Source of the DNA: Actinoplanes regularis
GTDB taxonomy: Bacteria > Actinomycetota > Actinomycetes > Mycobacteriales > Micromonosporaceae
Length of the DNA stretch: 64,000 bases
Assembly (NCBI RefSeq): GCF_900188005.1
Contig: NZ_FZNR01000006.1
Coordinates: forward strand, 62,001-126,000
Direction of reading: 5' to 3'
Position 1 is the first letter of the stretch. Each line of letters begins with the position of its first letter. The translations under genes were made by a program, and so were the position numbers. Below are positions 34,953 to 44,174 of this stretch, piece after piece. The notes beneath the pieces are model-generated. The model was not told the DNA's origin. It made no database searches and saw nothing but the letters and a program-made list of their open reading frames with translations.

Positions 34953-36059
34953 ATGCTTTCGTCCGCCAGACCTACCAGGCTTGGTCAGGTGCCTGTTACA
35001 CAGAGATTGCGCAACGGAGCGTGGCGTGTCGTCGAGTTGATCACCACTCCGGTGGTGCCGACCGACTACCTCGACGTCATCGCTCCCCTGCGCAATCCGA
35101 ACGTCCTGCGCGCCCGAATCGAAGCGGTCCGGCCGGAGACTGCGAACTCGGTCACCCTGGAGCTGCGGCCCGGTCGCGGCTGGCGGCCGCACCAGCCCGG
35201 TCAGTACGTCCGGCTCGGCGTCGATGTCGACGGCGTCCGGCTGTGGCGCGCCTACTCGGTGAGCAGCGCGGCCGGGCACCCGTCCGGACGGATCAGTGTG
35301 ACCGTCAACGTCGTACGCGACGGGGTGGTCAGCGCGTACCTGCACAAGAACGCCCGTCGCGGCATGATCGTGCATCTGGACCTCCCGGCCGGCGATTTCG
35401 TCCTGCCGCGGCAGCGGCCGGCGAAGAGCCTGTTCGTCACCGCCGGCAGCGGGATCACGCCGGTGATGGGCATCCTGCGCAGCGCCGTCGACGAGCTGTC
35501 CGACGCCGTCGTGGTGCACTGCGCCCGGACCCCCGAGGACGTGGTCTTCGGCGCCGACCTGCGGGAGCTCGCCGCGCTCGGGAAGATCACCCTGATCGAA
35601 CGGCACACCGGCGTCGACGGCCGGCTCAAGCCCGCCGACCTGGACGAGCTGGTCCCCGACCTGTTCGAGCGGGAGACCTGGGCCTGCGGGCCCGGCGAGC
35701 TGCTCGACGCGATGACCGACCACTGGTCCGAGGCGGGCGCCGGCGAACGACTGCACATCGAGCGTTTCCGGCCCACCGTGCTGATCGCGGGTGAGGGCGG
35801 CACGGTGACCTTCGAACGTTCCGGCGCCACCGTCGAGGCGCCGGCCGGCGTCTCGATCCTGGACGCCGGTGAGGCCGCCGGGCAGCTGATGCCCTCCGGT
35901 TGCCGGATGGGGATCTGCCACTCGTGCGTGCTGCCGCTGCGCGAGGGCATCGTCCGCGACATGCGCGACGGCACCGTCACCACCGCCGTGGAAGGCGACA
36001 ACATCCTCGTCCAGACGTGCATCTCGGCCGCCGCCGGGCCGTGCCACCTGGACGCCTGA
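34953..36059 (+). CDS. Ferredoxin reductase with C-terminal 2Fe-2S domain (desaturase electron donor)
   Basis: About 368 residues; the start is uncertain (ATG 34953 or GTG 34989, neither with a clear ribosome site). FAD domain: HQPGQYVRLGV and RAYSVSS. NAD(P)H domain: VTAGSGITPVMGILRS and WACGPGELLDA. The plant-type ferredoxin domain has GCRMGICHSCVLPL plus VQTCIS, giving the four Cys ligands. It resembles the mycobacterial reductase that feeds DesA3. The desaturase gene follows 31 bp later. Confidence 0.88.
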   Translation: MLSSARPTRLGQVPVTQRLRNGAWRVVELITTPVVPTDYLDVIAPLRNPNVLRARIEAVRPETANSVTLELRPGRGWRPHQPGQYVRLGVDVDGVRLWRAYSVSSAAGHPSGRISVTVNVVRDGVVSAYLHKNARRGMIVHLDLPAGDFVLPRQRPAKSLFVTAGSGITPVMGILRSAVDELSDAVVVHCARTPEDVVFGADLRELAALGKITLIERHTGVDGRLKPADLDELVPDLFERETWACGPGELLDAMTDHWSEAGAGERLHIERFRPTVLIAGEGGTVTFERSGATVEAPAGVSILDAGEAAGQLMPSGCRMGICHSCVLPLREGIVRDMRDGTVTTAVEGDNILVQTCISAAAGPCHLDA

Positions 36060-36090
36060 AAGCCCCCCGCAGAGAGAGAACGAGGAACTC

Positions 36091-37245
36091 GTGACGACGC
36101 TGCAACGCCAGGAGAACAACCCGATCGCGCACCTGAGCGCCGAGGACATCGAGGCGATCGGCCGGGAGCTGGACGCGATCCGGGACGAGGTGCTCGCCGT
36201 CCGGGGGGAACGCGACGCCGCCTACATCCGCAAGGTGATCAAGGTTCAGCGGAGCCTGGAGATAGGCAGCCGCGCCGTGCTGCTGTTCTCGCTCTTCCCA
36301 CCGGCCTGGCTGATCGGCACCGCCGGTCTCTCGGTGGCGAAGATCCTGGAGAACATGGAGATCGGCCACAACATCCTGCACGCCCAGTACGACTTCATGC
36401 GCGACCCGAAGATCCACTCGACCACCTGGGAGTGGGACCACGCCACCCCGGCCGACCAGTGGAAGCACTCGCACAACGAGGTCCACCACAAGTACACCAA
36501 CGTGGTCGGCAAGGACAACGACCTCGGTTACGGCATCATGCGGGTCGACGAGAACCAGCGCTGGCACCCGTTCTTCCTGGCCCAGCCGCTGTGGAACTTC
36601 ATCAACGCGTGCTTCTTCGAGTACGGGATCGCGGCCTACGACCTGGAGCTTGGCAGGAACCTCGGGAGCAAGAAGCGGCGCAACAACCCGGAGTTCCGGG
36701 CGAATGTCCGGGCGGTCGGCCGCAAGATCCGCCGGCAGATGCTGAAGGACTACATCCTCCACCCGGCGCTCTCCGGCCCGTCGTTCCTGCACACCATCGC
36801 CGCGAACTTCACCGCGAACCTGATCCGCAACCTGTGGAGCCATTCGGTGATCATGTGCGGTCACTTCCCGAACGGCGTCTCCACCTTCGAGCGGACCTCG
36901 ATCAAGGGCGAGACCCGCGGCGAGTGGTACCTGCGGCAGATGCTCGGCTCGGCCAACATCTCCGGCGGCAGGCTCCTGCACATCATGACCGGCAACCTGT
37001 CCCACCAGATCGAGCACCACCTCTTCCCCGACCTGCCGAGCAGCCGCTATGCCGAGGTCGCGGTCAAGGTCCGGGCGCTGTTCGAGAAGTACGACCTGCC
37101 GTACGTCACCGGCCCGATGCCGAAGCAGGTCGCCTCGGCCTGGTGGAAGGTGATCCGGCTGTCGTTCCCGAACCGCAAGCCGATGCTGGCGGCGGACCAC
37201 TCGATCCCGCCGCGGCGGCCGGCCGCCGAGCCCGCCACGGTCTGA
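36091..37245 (+). CDS. Membrane acyl-CoA fatty acid desaturase (DesA3-like)
   Basis: 384 residues from a GTG. Three histidine boxes of a di-iron desaturase: GHNILH (His93, His97), HSHNEVHH (about 126-133) and LSHQIEHH (about 305-310). Membrane helices flank the boxes. It inserts a double bond into long acyl chains, using electrons from the reductase upstream. The pair resembles the mycobacterial DesA3 module. Confidence 0.9.
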   Translation: MTTLQRQENNPIAHLSAEDIEAIGRELDAIRDEVLAVRGERDAAYIRKVIKVQRSLEIGSRAVLLFSLFPPAWLIGTAGLSVAKILENMEIGHNILHAQYDFMRDPKIHSTTWEWDHATPADQWKHSHNEVHHKYTNVVGKDNDLGYGIMRVDENQRWHPFFLAQPLWNFINACFFEYGIAAYDLELGRNLGSKKRRNNPEFRANVRAVGRKIRRQMLKDYILHPALSGPSFLHTIAANFTANLIRNLWSHSVIMCGHFPNGVSTFERTSIKGETRGEWYLRQMLGSANISGGRLLHIMTGNLSHQIEHHLFPDLPSSRYAEVAVKVRALFEKYDLPYVTGPMPKQVASAWWKVIRLSFPNRKPMLAADHSIPPRRPAAEPATV

Positions 37246-37246
37246 G

Positions 37247-37591
37247 CTAGCTCCGGAGGTGCGCCCCGCTGGGCCGCACCTCCGGATCCCTCAGGATCAG
37301 GATCGCGAAGAGCCAGATCGTCCCCCACCCGAAGAGCAGCGCCGCGAAGAGCGGAAAGTCCGAGCAGGCGAAGACCGCGACGACGATCAGGGTGAAGACG
37401 AAGCCGAGCAGGTAGGCGCCGACAGCGGTGAGGGCCGGGCGCTTGCCGCCGCGCCGGGTGTAGCGGGTCGCGACCGCGTAGGTGAACGGGATCGCGCCTG
37501 GCTGCACGATCAGCACGACCAGGCCGAGGACGGCGAGAACGGTTCCGGCGGAGACCTCGACGTGCGGCACCCACACACCCCCTGCACCCAT
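37247..37591 (-). CDS. Small three-helix membrane protein
   Basis: 114 residues. Three hydrophobic segments (about 15-40, 53-75, 79-100) with a basic cytoplasmic loop (RYTRRGGKRP). No motif recognised. The ATG at 37591 is in frame; in-frame GTGs shortly after it are alternatives. Confidence 0.65.
   Translation of the reverse strand: MGAGGVWVPHVEVSAGTVLAVLGLVVLIVQPGAIPFTYAVATRYTRRGGKRPALTAVGAYLLGFVFTLIVVAVFACSDFPLFAALLFGWGTIWLFAILILRDPEVRPSGAHLRS
37252..37286. terminator. Terminator after the desaturase gene, inside the 3' end of the convergent gene
   Basis: Perfect 12-bp stem (37252-37263/37275-37286) with an 11-nt loop. It starts 7 bp after the desaturase stop and lies within the last codons of the minus-strand gene. 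Confidence 0.7.
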
Positions 37592-37800
37592 CGACGACCA
37601 ACAGGATTCCCGCAGGTTACTCGGCGGTATCCCGGTGCGCCAGACACGTTCGGCCGGCAGGACCCCGCGCCGGGACCCGATCCGGCTCCACGGTGGAATC
37701 CCCGGCTCCGGACGACCTCGACGGCCGGCCGCTGATCATCGCCGCCGCACCGGGACGCAATGTTCAACTTCTGGACATGTGCCGGCAATTCATGAGAACC

Positions 37801-37816
37801 ATCATCCCGGGATGAT
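37801..37816. promoter_or_regulatory. 16-bp perfect palindrome at a start codon
   Basis: ATCATCCCGGGATGAT covers the ATG at 37812. It could act as an operator or as an RNA hairpin hiding the start; no regulator is assigned. Confidence 0.4.
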
Positions 37817-38180
37817 CCGCTCCACCGCCGCGGTCGCGGCTTCGACCTCCGTCTCCGGATGGGTGGCCCTGCGCCGGGCCGCCATCGGCGCGGGACTCGC
37901 CCTGGCCGTCTGCCTGCTGATCGGCGCGGTCGGCCGCCCGATCGGCAGCCTCCTCGAACCGACGGTGATCATCTGGTCGGTCGGCGCGCTGTACAGCGGA
38001 TTCGACCGGCACCGCCGCCTCGCCTGTGCCGCCGCCGGGACGACCGCCGTTCTGCTCTGGCTCGGCGTCGGGCAGGTGCTGAACGCCGGACTTCCCGGAC
38101 ACGTGACGCGAACGGCCGTCGGCATCCTCGCCGGCAGCCAGGTGTACGCCCTGGTCACCCGCGTCGGTCGGGACGGATGA
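37812..38180 (+). CDS. Small membrane protein of unknown function
   Basis: 122 residues. A short Ser/Thr/Ala-rich N terminus precedes three to four hydrophobic segments with small loops (GRPIGSLLEPTVI, YSGFDRHRR). The compact helix layout looks like a small integral membrane protein. No motif recognised. No clear ribosome site; the start is judged by coding features only. Confidence 0.55.
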   Translation: MIRSTAAVAASTSVSGWVALRRAAIGAGLALAVCLLIGAVGRPIGSLLEPTVIIWSVGALYSGFDRHRRLACAAAGTTAVLLWLGVGQVLNAGLPGHVTRTAVGILAGSQVYALVTRVGRDG

Positions 38181-38190
38181 GAACGACGGA

Positions 38191-39525
38191 TCAGGACAGG
38201 TAGGCGAGCTCGGGAAGCTCGGCCCGATAGGCGTCGACCAGCCGCTCGGCCAGCGCCGGGTCCCCCACCAGCGGATGTGTCGTCATCGCCCGGACCGCGG
38301 CGGCCCGGGAACCGGTGGCGACCGCCTCCAGGATCAGCCGGTCGGTGGCCTTGACCGCACGCACCAGACCGACCGCGTGCCCGGGCAGCGGCGCGACCGG
38401 CAACGGCACCGCACCCTTCGCGCCGACCGTGCACGGCACCTCGACCACCGCGTCGTCGTCCAGGATCTCCAGGGTGCCGCGGTTGCGGACGTTGAGGATC
38501 AGCGTGGCCGGCTCGTCGCGGGCCAGCGCCCGCATCACGGCCAGCGCCACCCCCTCGTACCCGGCCGGCCGTGACTCGTCGTGCTCACGCTCGCCCGCCC
38601 CGGCGAGCTCCCGGTTCTCGGCCATGTAGGTCGCCTCCCGCTCCCGCCAGGCGGCCAGCCACGCCTCGAGGGGATCGCCGGCGGCCATCTCGTGATAGCA
38701 GCGCTCCTGCTGCTCTCGCAGGAACGCGCCCCGGGTCTGCGGCGCGTCACGGACGGCGGCCAGCGTGCCGGCCGGGTCGTAGTAGTAGTGCAGGTACTCG
38801 TTCGGGATGGCGCCCAGCTCCGGAAGGTTCCCGAAGAGCCGCCCCTCCTCGATCGTCTGCAGCCGTTCGGCGTCGGCGAGCAGCCCGGGCAGCAGGTCCC
38901 GCCCCTCGGCGTCGTGCACGCCGTAGAGCCAGCCGAGGTGGTTGAGGCCGGCGTAGTCGATCCGGCGTACCGCCGAAGGGCTCAGCCGCAGCGTCCGCAG
39001 GACGCGGTCGACGAGCCCGGCCGGTGAATCGCAGATCCCGATCACCCGGTCACCGAGGCGACCGGACATCGCCTCGGTGACCAGGCCCGCCGGGTTGGTG
39101 AAATTGATCAGCCAGGCGTCCGGGGCGAGGCGGGCGACCCGCTCGGCGATGCGCAGCGACTCCGGCACGGACCGCAGGCCGTACGCGATGCCGCCGGCCC
39201 CCACCGTCTCCTGCCCGAGCACCCCCGCCGCCAGCGCGACGCGCTCGTCGACGACCCGGCCGCGCAGCCCGCCGGCCCGGATCGCGCAGAACACGAACGC
39301 CGCCCCGGTCAGCGCCGCGTCCAGGTCGGTGGTGGTGACCACGGCGGGCGCGTCCGGCACGTCCCGGGCCAGGGCCGCGAGCACCCGGCCGATCCCGGTC
39401 AGCCGCACCGGGTCCACGTCGTGCAGGGCGACCTCGGTGATCCCGGTGTTCCGGTGGTCGGCGAGCAGCGCCTTGTACACCAGCGGCACCCGGAAGCCAC
39501 CACCGCCGAGAATCGTCAAACGCAC
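38191..39525 (-). CDS. Glycoside hydrolase family 4 (6-phospho-beta-glucosidase-like)
   Basis: 444 residues from a GTG with AAAGGGG upstream. GH4 enzymes use NAD and a divalent metal: LTILGGGGFRVP is the NAD loop, NFTNPAGLVTEA the substrate loop, Cys165 in GICDSP and His196 in GLNHLGW are the expected metal ligands, and NEYLHYYY contains the conserved Tyr region. As the last gene of an ABC importer operon it probably cleaves an imported beta-glycoside; an ABC import route delivers unphosphorylated sugar, so the PfkB kinase upstream may phosphorylate it or its product. Confidence 0.88.
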   Translation of the reverse strand: MRLTILGGGGFRVPLVYKALLADHRNTGITEVALHDVDPVRLTGIGRVLAALARDVPDAPAVVTTTDLDAALTGAAFVFCAIRAGGLRGRVVDERVALAAGVLGQETVGAGGIAYGLRSVPESLRIAERVARLAPDAWLINFTNPAGLVTEAMSGRLGDRVIGICDSPAGLVDRVLRTLRLSPSAVRRIDYAGLNHLGWLYGVHDAEGRDLLPGLLADAERLQTIEEGRLFGNLPELGAIPNEYLHYYYDPAGTLAAVRDAPQTRGAFLREQQERCYHEMAAGDPLEAWLAAWREREATYMAENRELAGAGEREHDESRPAGYEGVALAVMRALARDEPATLILNVRNRGTLEILDDDAVVEVPCTVGAKGAVPLPVAPLPGHAVGLVRAVKATDRLILEAVATGSRAAAVRAMTTHPLVGDPALAERLVDAYRAELPELAYLS

Positions 39526-39570
39526 CGCATCCCCTTTCCTGCCGGGCCTGCCCGTCGCCGGGCGGCCGGC

Positions 39571-40848
39571 TCAGCCCGCCATCGCCGCGTTGCCCGCGTC
39601 CTGCGCCCGTCGCAATCCTTCCGCAACGCCGATCCGGCCGAGGAAGACCTCCTGGAGGATCGGCGTGTACGCGGTCTCACCGGCCCCGACCCGCGGCCCG
39701 AGCGGCGCCGGGAACGTCGTCCCGGACCCCGAGTCGAGAAACGGTCGCAGGTCGACGCCCCGCCGCCGCCAGTGGTCGACGAACGCCGGCTGCACCGCGG
39801 TCACGCCCGGAAACGCGTAGCCGCCCTCCGCGATCGGCTCCTGCCCGTCCGCCGTGCCGATCCACTTGAGCACCTCGACCGTCGCGTCCCGGTGCGCGGT
39901 CCTCGCCGAGGCGACCGCGGCCACCCCGTGCACCACGCCGACCCGCCCGGCCGGGCCCTTCAGCAGCGGTGCGATCCCCCAGCTGAAGCCGGCACCCTCC
40001 TGGATGCTCCGCAGGTGGTACGACCCGGACTGGAACAGCGCCATCCGGCCCTGGGTGAACAGCCGCAACGTCTTGTCACCGTCGGTGCTGGTCTCCGCGG
40101 CCGGCGGCGCCACGTGGTCCTCGTCGATCAGGTCGACGAGGTACCGCACGGCCTGCACGGTCTCCGGCCGGTCGGCGAAGTCGAACGAGTCGCCGGACTG
40201 CCACGTGCCGCCGTTCGACCCGACGAAGTCCCACACGATCGCCTGCGAGTCGAAGGCGGCGTTGAAGCCGTACGTCGCGATCCGCTCGGGGTCGAAGCCG
40301 GCCTCGCCGGCGTGCCGGCCCGCGCTGTCGGTGGTGAGTCGCCGCGCCGCCGCGCGAAAGGTGTCCCCGGTCCCGGCGGGATCCCAGGCGAGCGCGGCGG
40401 GGTCGATGCCGGCCGCGGTCACGAGGTCCCGGTTGTAGTAGAGCGCGATCGAGTCCCAGAGTTGGGGCACGCTCCACAGCCGGCCGCCCCGGGTGTAGAG
40501 GTCGACGACCGATTTCGTCCATCCCGGCACGGGGTCGACCGGCAGCAGCCGGTTGTTGTCGGCGTACAGGCCGAAGTTGGAGGTGTTGGTCCAGAAGATG
40601 TCGGCGGACGTGCCGGCGGCGAGGTCCGCCGGCAGCTTCGTCCAGTAGTCGGCCCACGGCACCACCTGCACGTCCACGTGGAGATCCGGATGCGTCGTCT
40701 CGAACGTGGCGAAGGACCGCCGGTACGCCCCGGCCACCTGGTCGTCCCAGAGCCGGAAGGTGACCGTGGTCCGGCCGTCCCGGTCGCCGCCGGCGATCGA
40801 GCAACCGGCCACCAGCAGGACCCCGAGCAGCAGGGCCGGCCGTCGCAC
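39571..40848 (-). CDS. ABC transporter sugar-binding lipoprotein
   Basis: 425 residues from a GTG. Lipobox LLVAGCSI. Family-1 binding protein: TVTFRLWDDQVAGAYRRSFATFE, SADIFWTNTSNFGLYADN, LWDSIALYYNRDL and FQSGSYHL. Probably binds the beta-glucoside handled by the GH4 enzyme. It lies downstream of both permease genes, the reverse of the usual order; the previous stop is only 4 bp away. Confidence 0.9.
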   Translation of the reverse strand: MRRPALLLGVLLVAGCSIAGGDRDGRTTVTFRLWDDQVAGAYRRSFATFETTHPDLHVDVQVVPWADYWTKLPADLAAGTSADIFWTNTSNFGLYADNNRLLPVDPVPGWTKSVVDLYTRGGRLWSVPQLWDSIALYYNRDLVTAAGIDPAALAWDPAGTGDTFRAAARRLTTDSAGRHAGEAGFDPERIATYGFNAAFDSQAIVWDFVGSNGGTWQSGDSFDFADRPETVQAVRYLVDLIDEDHVAPPAAETSTDGDKTLRLFTQGRMALFQSGSYHLRSIQEGAGFSWGIAPLLKGPAGRVGVVHGVAAVASARTAHRDATVEVLKWIGTADGQEPIAEGGYAFPGVTAVQPAFVDHWRRRGVDLRPFLDSGSGTTFPAPLGPRVGAGETAYTPILQEVFLGRIGVAEGLRRAQDAGNAAMAG

Positions 40849-40852
40849 GCGG

Positions 40853-41668
40853 TCACCTCATCCCGGTGACGGTGATCGACCGGACGAGGTGCTTCTGGAA
40901 GATCACGAAGAGCACGAGCAGCGGCAGGGTGGCGAGCGTGGTGGCGGCCATGACCAGGGTCCAGTCGCCGTTGTACTGACTCTGCAGGGCGGCGACCGCG
41001 ACGGTGAGCACCTGCCAGCGCACGCCGCTGGTGACCACGAGCGGCCAGAGGAAGTCGTTCCAGTGCGTGACCACCGTGATGATCAGCAGGGTGGCCAGGA
41101 TCGGACGGCTCAGCGGCAGGACGACGTGCCGCAGCACCCGGAGGTGGCCGGCGCCGTCGAGCCGCGCGGCGTCCAGCAGTTCCCGCGGCAGGGCGCGGAA
41201 GAACTGGCGGAGCAGGAAGATCGCGTACGGCGAGCCGAACATCGACGGCAGCACGATCCCCCAGAACGTGTCGGCCAGGCCGGCCGCGCCGAGCAGCACG
41301 AACCGCGGCACCAGGACCGCCACCGCCGGCACCATCAGGGTGGCCAGGTAGACCCGGAAGATCGCGTCCCGGCCGGGGAAGTCGAGCCGCGCGAACGCGT
41401 ACGCCGCCAGCACCGAAGAGGTCAGCTGTCCGATCACGACCACCAGCACCACCTGGACGGTGATCACCAGCGGTGGGATCAGGCTGTGCCCGCCGACCAG
41501 CAGCTCCGCGTAGTTCGCCCCGGTCGGCGGCCTGGGCGGGGCCAGCGGCGGCCGCTGCGCGAACTGCCCGGGCGTCTTCAGCGAGGTCTGGACGCTCATC
41601 AGGTACGGCGCGAGGATCAGGACCGCGGCGACCCCGAGCGCGAGGTAGGTGAACACGGCGCGGCGCAT
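40853..41668 (-). CDS. Sugar ABC transporter permease (MalG-type)
   Basis: 271 residues, six helices, EAA loop ELLDAARLDGAGHLRVLRHV followed by LPLSRPIL. It pairs with the permease just upstream (3-bp gap). No ATPase in the operon, again pointing to a shared ATPase. Confidence 0.9.
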   Translation of the reverse strand: MRRAVFTYLALGVAAVLILAPYLMSVQTSLKTPGQFAQRPPLAPPRPPTGANYAELLVGGHSLIPPLVITVQVVLVVVIGQLTSSVLAAYAFARLDFPGRDAIFRVYLATLMVPAVAVLVPRFVLLGAAGLADTFWGIVLPSMFGSPYAIFLLRQFFRALPRELLDAARLDGAGHLRVLRHVVLPLSRPILATLLIITVVTHWNDFLWPLVVTSGVRWQVLTVAVAALQSQYNGDWTLVMAATTLATLPLLVLFVIFQKHLVRSITVTGMR

Positions 41669-41671
41669 CCC

Positions 41672-42550
41672 TCACCCCACCTCGTACGTCGTTCGCCCGC
41701 GAAAGTACGACCGCTGAGCGATCGTCACGGCGGTCAGCAGCAGGAACAGAACCACCGACATGGCCGCCGCCCGGCCCATCCGGTAGTCGACGAACGCCTC
41801 CCGGTAGATCGCGTACGCCACCACCTCGGTCCGCCCGGCGGGACCGCCCCGGGTCATCGCGTAGACGGTGTCGAACACCTGGAAACTGCTGATCACGCCG
41901 GTCACCAGGACGAAGAACGTGGTCGGCCGCAGCAGCGGCAGGGTGACCCGCCGGAAGCCCTGCCACGGCCCGGCCCCGTCGATCCGGGCGGCCTCCGAGT
42001 ACTGCGGCGGGACGCCGGCCAGCCCGGCGAGAAAGAAGAGCGCGACGTAGCCCACATTGGTCCAGACGGTGACCGCGGCGACCGCCGGCAACGCCAGAAC
42101 GGGGCTGGTCAGCCACTCGATGCGGTGGCCGAGCAACTGGTCGACCGCGCCGTCGGCGGGGTCGAGGAGCCAGCGCCAGACCACGCCGAGGGCGAGCGGG
42201 GCGCTGATCCAGGGCAGCACCAGGATCGCGCGGAACCAGGTGGAGCCGGGCAACCGCCGGTCGAGCAGCAGCGCGACGAGCAGCCCGAGCGCGGTCTGCA
42301 GCGGGAGGACCAGCAGAACGAAGCCGGCGGTGACGGCGAGGGAGCGACCGAAGGCGGGATCGGTGAGGATCGCGCGGTAGTTGTCCAGGCCGGTCCAGCG
42401 GGCGGGGCTGACCAGGTCCCACCGGGCGAGGCTGATGCCGAGCACGGCCACGACCGGGAGCAGCAGGAAGCCGCCGACGCCGACGAGGCTGGGCGCGAGC
42501 AGAAGATAGCCCGCCAGGGTGTCACGTCGCGGAGGTTCAGTGGTCGGCAT
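41672..42550 (-). CDS. Sugar ABC transporter permease (MalF-type)
   Basis: 292 residues, six helices, EAA loop QYSEAARIDGAGPWQGFRRV. Its start lies inside the 3' end of the PfkB gene (14-bp overlap), indicating translational coupling. Confidence 0.9.
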   Translation of the reverse strand: MPTTEPPRRDTLAGYLLLAPSLVGVGGFLLLPVVAVLGISLARWDLVSPARWTGLDNYRAILTDPAFGRSLAVTAGFVLLVLPLQTALGLLVALLLDRRLPGSTWFRAILVLPWISAPLALGVVWRWLLDPADGAVDQLLGHRIEWLTSPVLALPAVAAVTVWTNVGYVALFFLAGLAGVPPQYSEAARIDGAGPWQGFRRVTLPLLRPTTFFVLVTGVISSFQVFDTVYAMTRGGPAGRTEVVAYAIYREAFVDYRMGRAAAMSVVLFLLLTAVTIAQRSYFRGRTTYEVG

Positions 42551-43601
42551 GCGCGTCGGAGAGGCGGGCGATGGTCGCGGTGGCCCGGTGCACGGCGTTG
42601 CGCCGGCCGGGCGGGATCACCTCGGGAAGGAAGGCGTAGCGACGGGCCAGCTCACCCTCGCTGGACTCGGGATGCCGCCGCTGCGCGGCGTAGAGCGTGG
42701 CCTGCCACCAGTCGGCGATGTCACCCCAGCCGGGGGCGGAGAGGGAGCCGCCGAAGTGCTGGACGGAGAGCGCGGCGACCAGGTTCGCGAAGGCCACCCG
42801 GTCGGCGAGGGGCCACCCGCCCAGGGTCCCGGCGATGAAGCCGGCGGTGAAGACGTCACCGGCGCCGGTCGGGTCGAGCGCCTCCACCGGCACGCCCGGC
42901 ACCGTCGCCACCTCGCCGGTGGCCGAGTCGGCGGCGAGCGCGCCGTCACTTCCGTCGGTCACCACCACGATCGGGACCAGCCCGGTCAGCTTGTCGAGCG
43001 CCGCGCCGGGCGTGCTCGTGCGGGTGTAGCGCATCGCCTCGACCGCGTTGGGCAGGAACGCGTGACAGTCGGGCAGCACCGACAGCGCCTCGAAGGACCA
43101 CTCGTCGGTCTCGTCCCACCCGACGTCCGCGAAGATGAGCGTGCCGCCGGCGCTGGCCCGGGACATCCAGCCGGTGCCGGAGCCGCCCAGGCTGACCGCC
43201 GCCGCGCGGGCCGCCGGCAACCCTTTGACCAGGCCCTCCGCGTCGGTGGGCAGGGGATGCTCATGCGTGATCATGCTGCGGTCCCGGTCGTACGCCAGCG
43301 AGACGGTGACCGGGGAGTGCCAGTCGTCCAGGCGCCGGGAGGCGGAGAGATCGATTCCCTCCTGTCGGCTGAGCACCTGGTGACAGAATTCGCCGTAGGC
43401 GTCCGTGCTCAGCGCCGTGCCGAGCCCGGTGTGCAGCCCGAGCCGGCTGGCCGCCACGGCCAGGTTGGCCACGCCGCCGGGGCACGACCCCATCCCGGAC
43501 GCCCGCACCTCGGTGCCGGGGCCCGGCAGGTCCCGCAGCCCGGTGAAGATGACGTCGAGGAACACCATCCCGGGTACGAACAGGTCGAGCTGGCGCGCCA
43601 T
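42537..43601 (-). CDS. PfkB-family carbohydrate kinase
   Basis: 354 residues. N-terminal VNLxG-like region reads LFVPGMVFLDVIFTGLRDLP, with GSCPGGVANLAVAASRLG, and the C-terminal PfkB signature DPTGAGDVFTAGFIAG, whose Asp is the catalytic base. It uses ATP to phosphorylate a sugar or nucleoside. First gene of the sugar importer operon, so probably acts on the imported sugar or on the product of the GH4 enzyme. Confidence 0.88.
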   Translation of the reverse strand: MARQLDLFVPGMVFLDVIFTGLRDLPGPGTEVRASGMGSCPGGVANLAVAASRLGLHTGLGTALSTDAYGEFCHQVLSRQEGIDLSASRRLDDWHSPVTVSLAYDRDRSMITHEHPLPTDAEGLVKGLPAARAAAVSLGGSGTGWMSRASAGGTLIFADVGWDETDEWSFEALSVLPDCHAFLPNAVEAMRYTRTSTPGAALDKLTGLVPIVVVTDGSDGALAADSATGEVATVPGVPVEALDPTGAGDVFTAGFIAGTLGGWPLADRVAFANLVAALSVQHFGGSLSAPGWGDIADWWQATLYAAQRRHPESSEGELARRYAFLPEVIPPGRRNAVHRATATIARLSDAHADH

Positions 43602-43644
43602 TGGACGATCTTACCTCCGTCCCGATAGGTCCAGTGGTGATTGA

Positions 43645-44085
43645 TCACCTGCCGCGGCGCAGGTCCGCGTGGGCCGCACGCAGGGTGTCCACCTGACGGT
43701 CGGTGCCGGGTGGCCGGAGGGTGTCCAGCATCCGCCACGCCTCGTCCAGAGCCTGGGACAGCTCATGGACCCGGCCGGCGTGCTGGCGGCGCACGTCCTC
43801 GCGAACCTTCTCGATGCGGCGTAACCAGCCGGCACTGTTCTCCGGACCGGCCTGGACCGGGATGGAGCGCGTCTCCGGGGCGGGCCGTATCTCCGGGCCG
43901 CCCGGGGCCGGGGCCGGGGCCGGGGCGGGCTGGAGGACGTCGGCGGCCGGGACGATCGCGGCGATCGGGCGGCCACCGTCGACCACGATGGTGACCTGGC
44001 CGGTCAGCCCGGTCAGCCGGACCAGTTGCTGGAAACGCAGGCGGGTCTCGGCGATGGACAACTCGATCCGGCGTCGGATCGGCAT
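43645..44085 (-). CDS. Phd/YefM-like antitoxin-type protein with C-terminal extension
   Basis: 146 residues from the ATG at 44085 (GGAG 8-9 nt upstream; an in-frame ATG at 44100 is an alternative). The N-terminal 50 residues (SIAETRLRFQQLVRLTG...VTIVVDGGRPIAAIVPA) have the layout of Phd/YefM antitoxins. An Ala/Pro repeat linker and a helical C-terminal region (WLRRIEKVREDVRRQHAGRV) follow. No toxin gene adjoins it. It lies 43 bp upstream of the PfkB operon on the same strand. Confidence 0.6.
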   Translation of the reverse strand: MPIRRRIELSIAETRLRFQQLVRLTGLTGQVTIVVDGGRPIAAIVPAADVLQPAPAPAPAPGGPEIRPAPETRSIPVQAGPENSAGWLRRIEKVREDVRRQHAGRVHELSQALDEAWRMLDTLRPPGTDRQVDTLRAAHADLRRGR

Positions 44086-44174
44086 GGCTGCTTCTCCCAT
44101 ACCGTGATGATGCGCGCGGGGTATGACAGTTTTATCCCACGAGGCCGCCGGACCCGCTCGGATAGGCTCACCGG

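Noticed and set aside
40706..42838. 710-codon plus-strand frame opposite the ABC permease genes
   Set aside because: Antisense shadow of two clear permeases and a binding protein.
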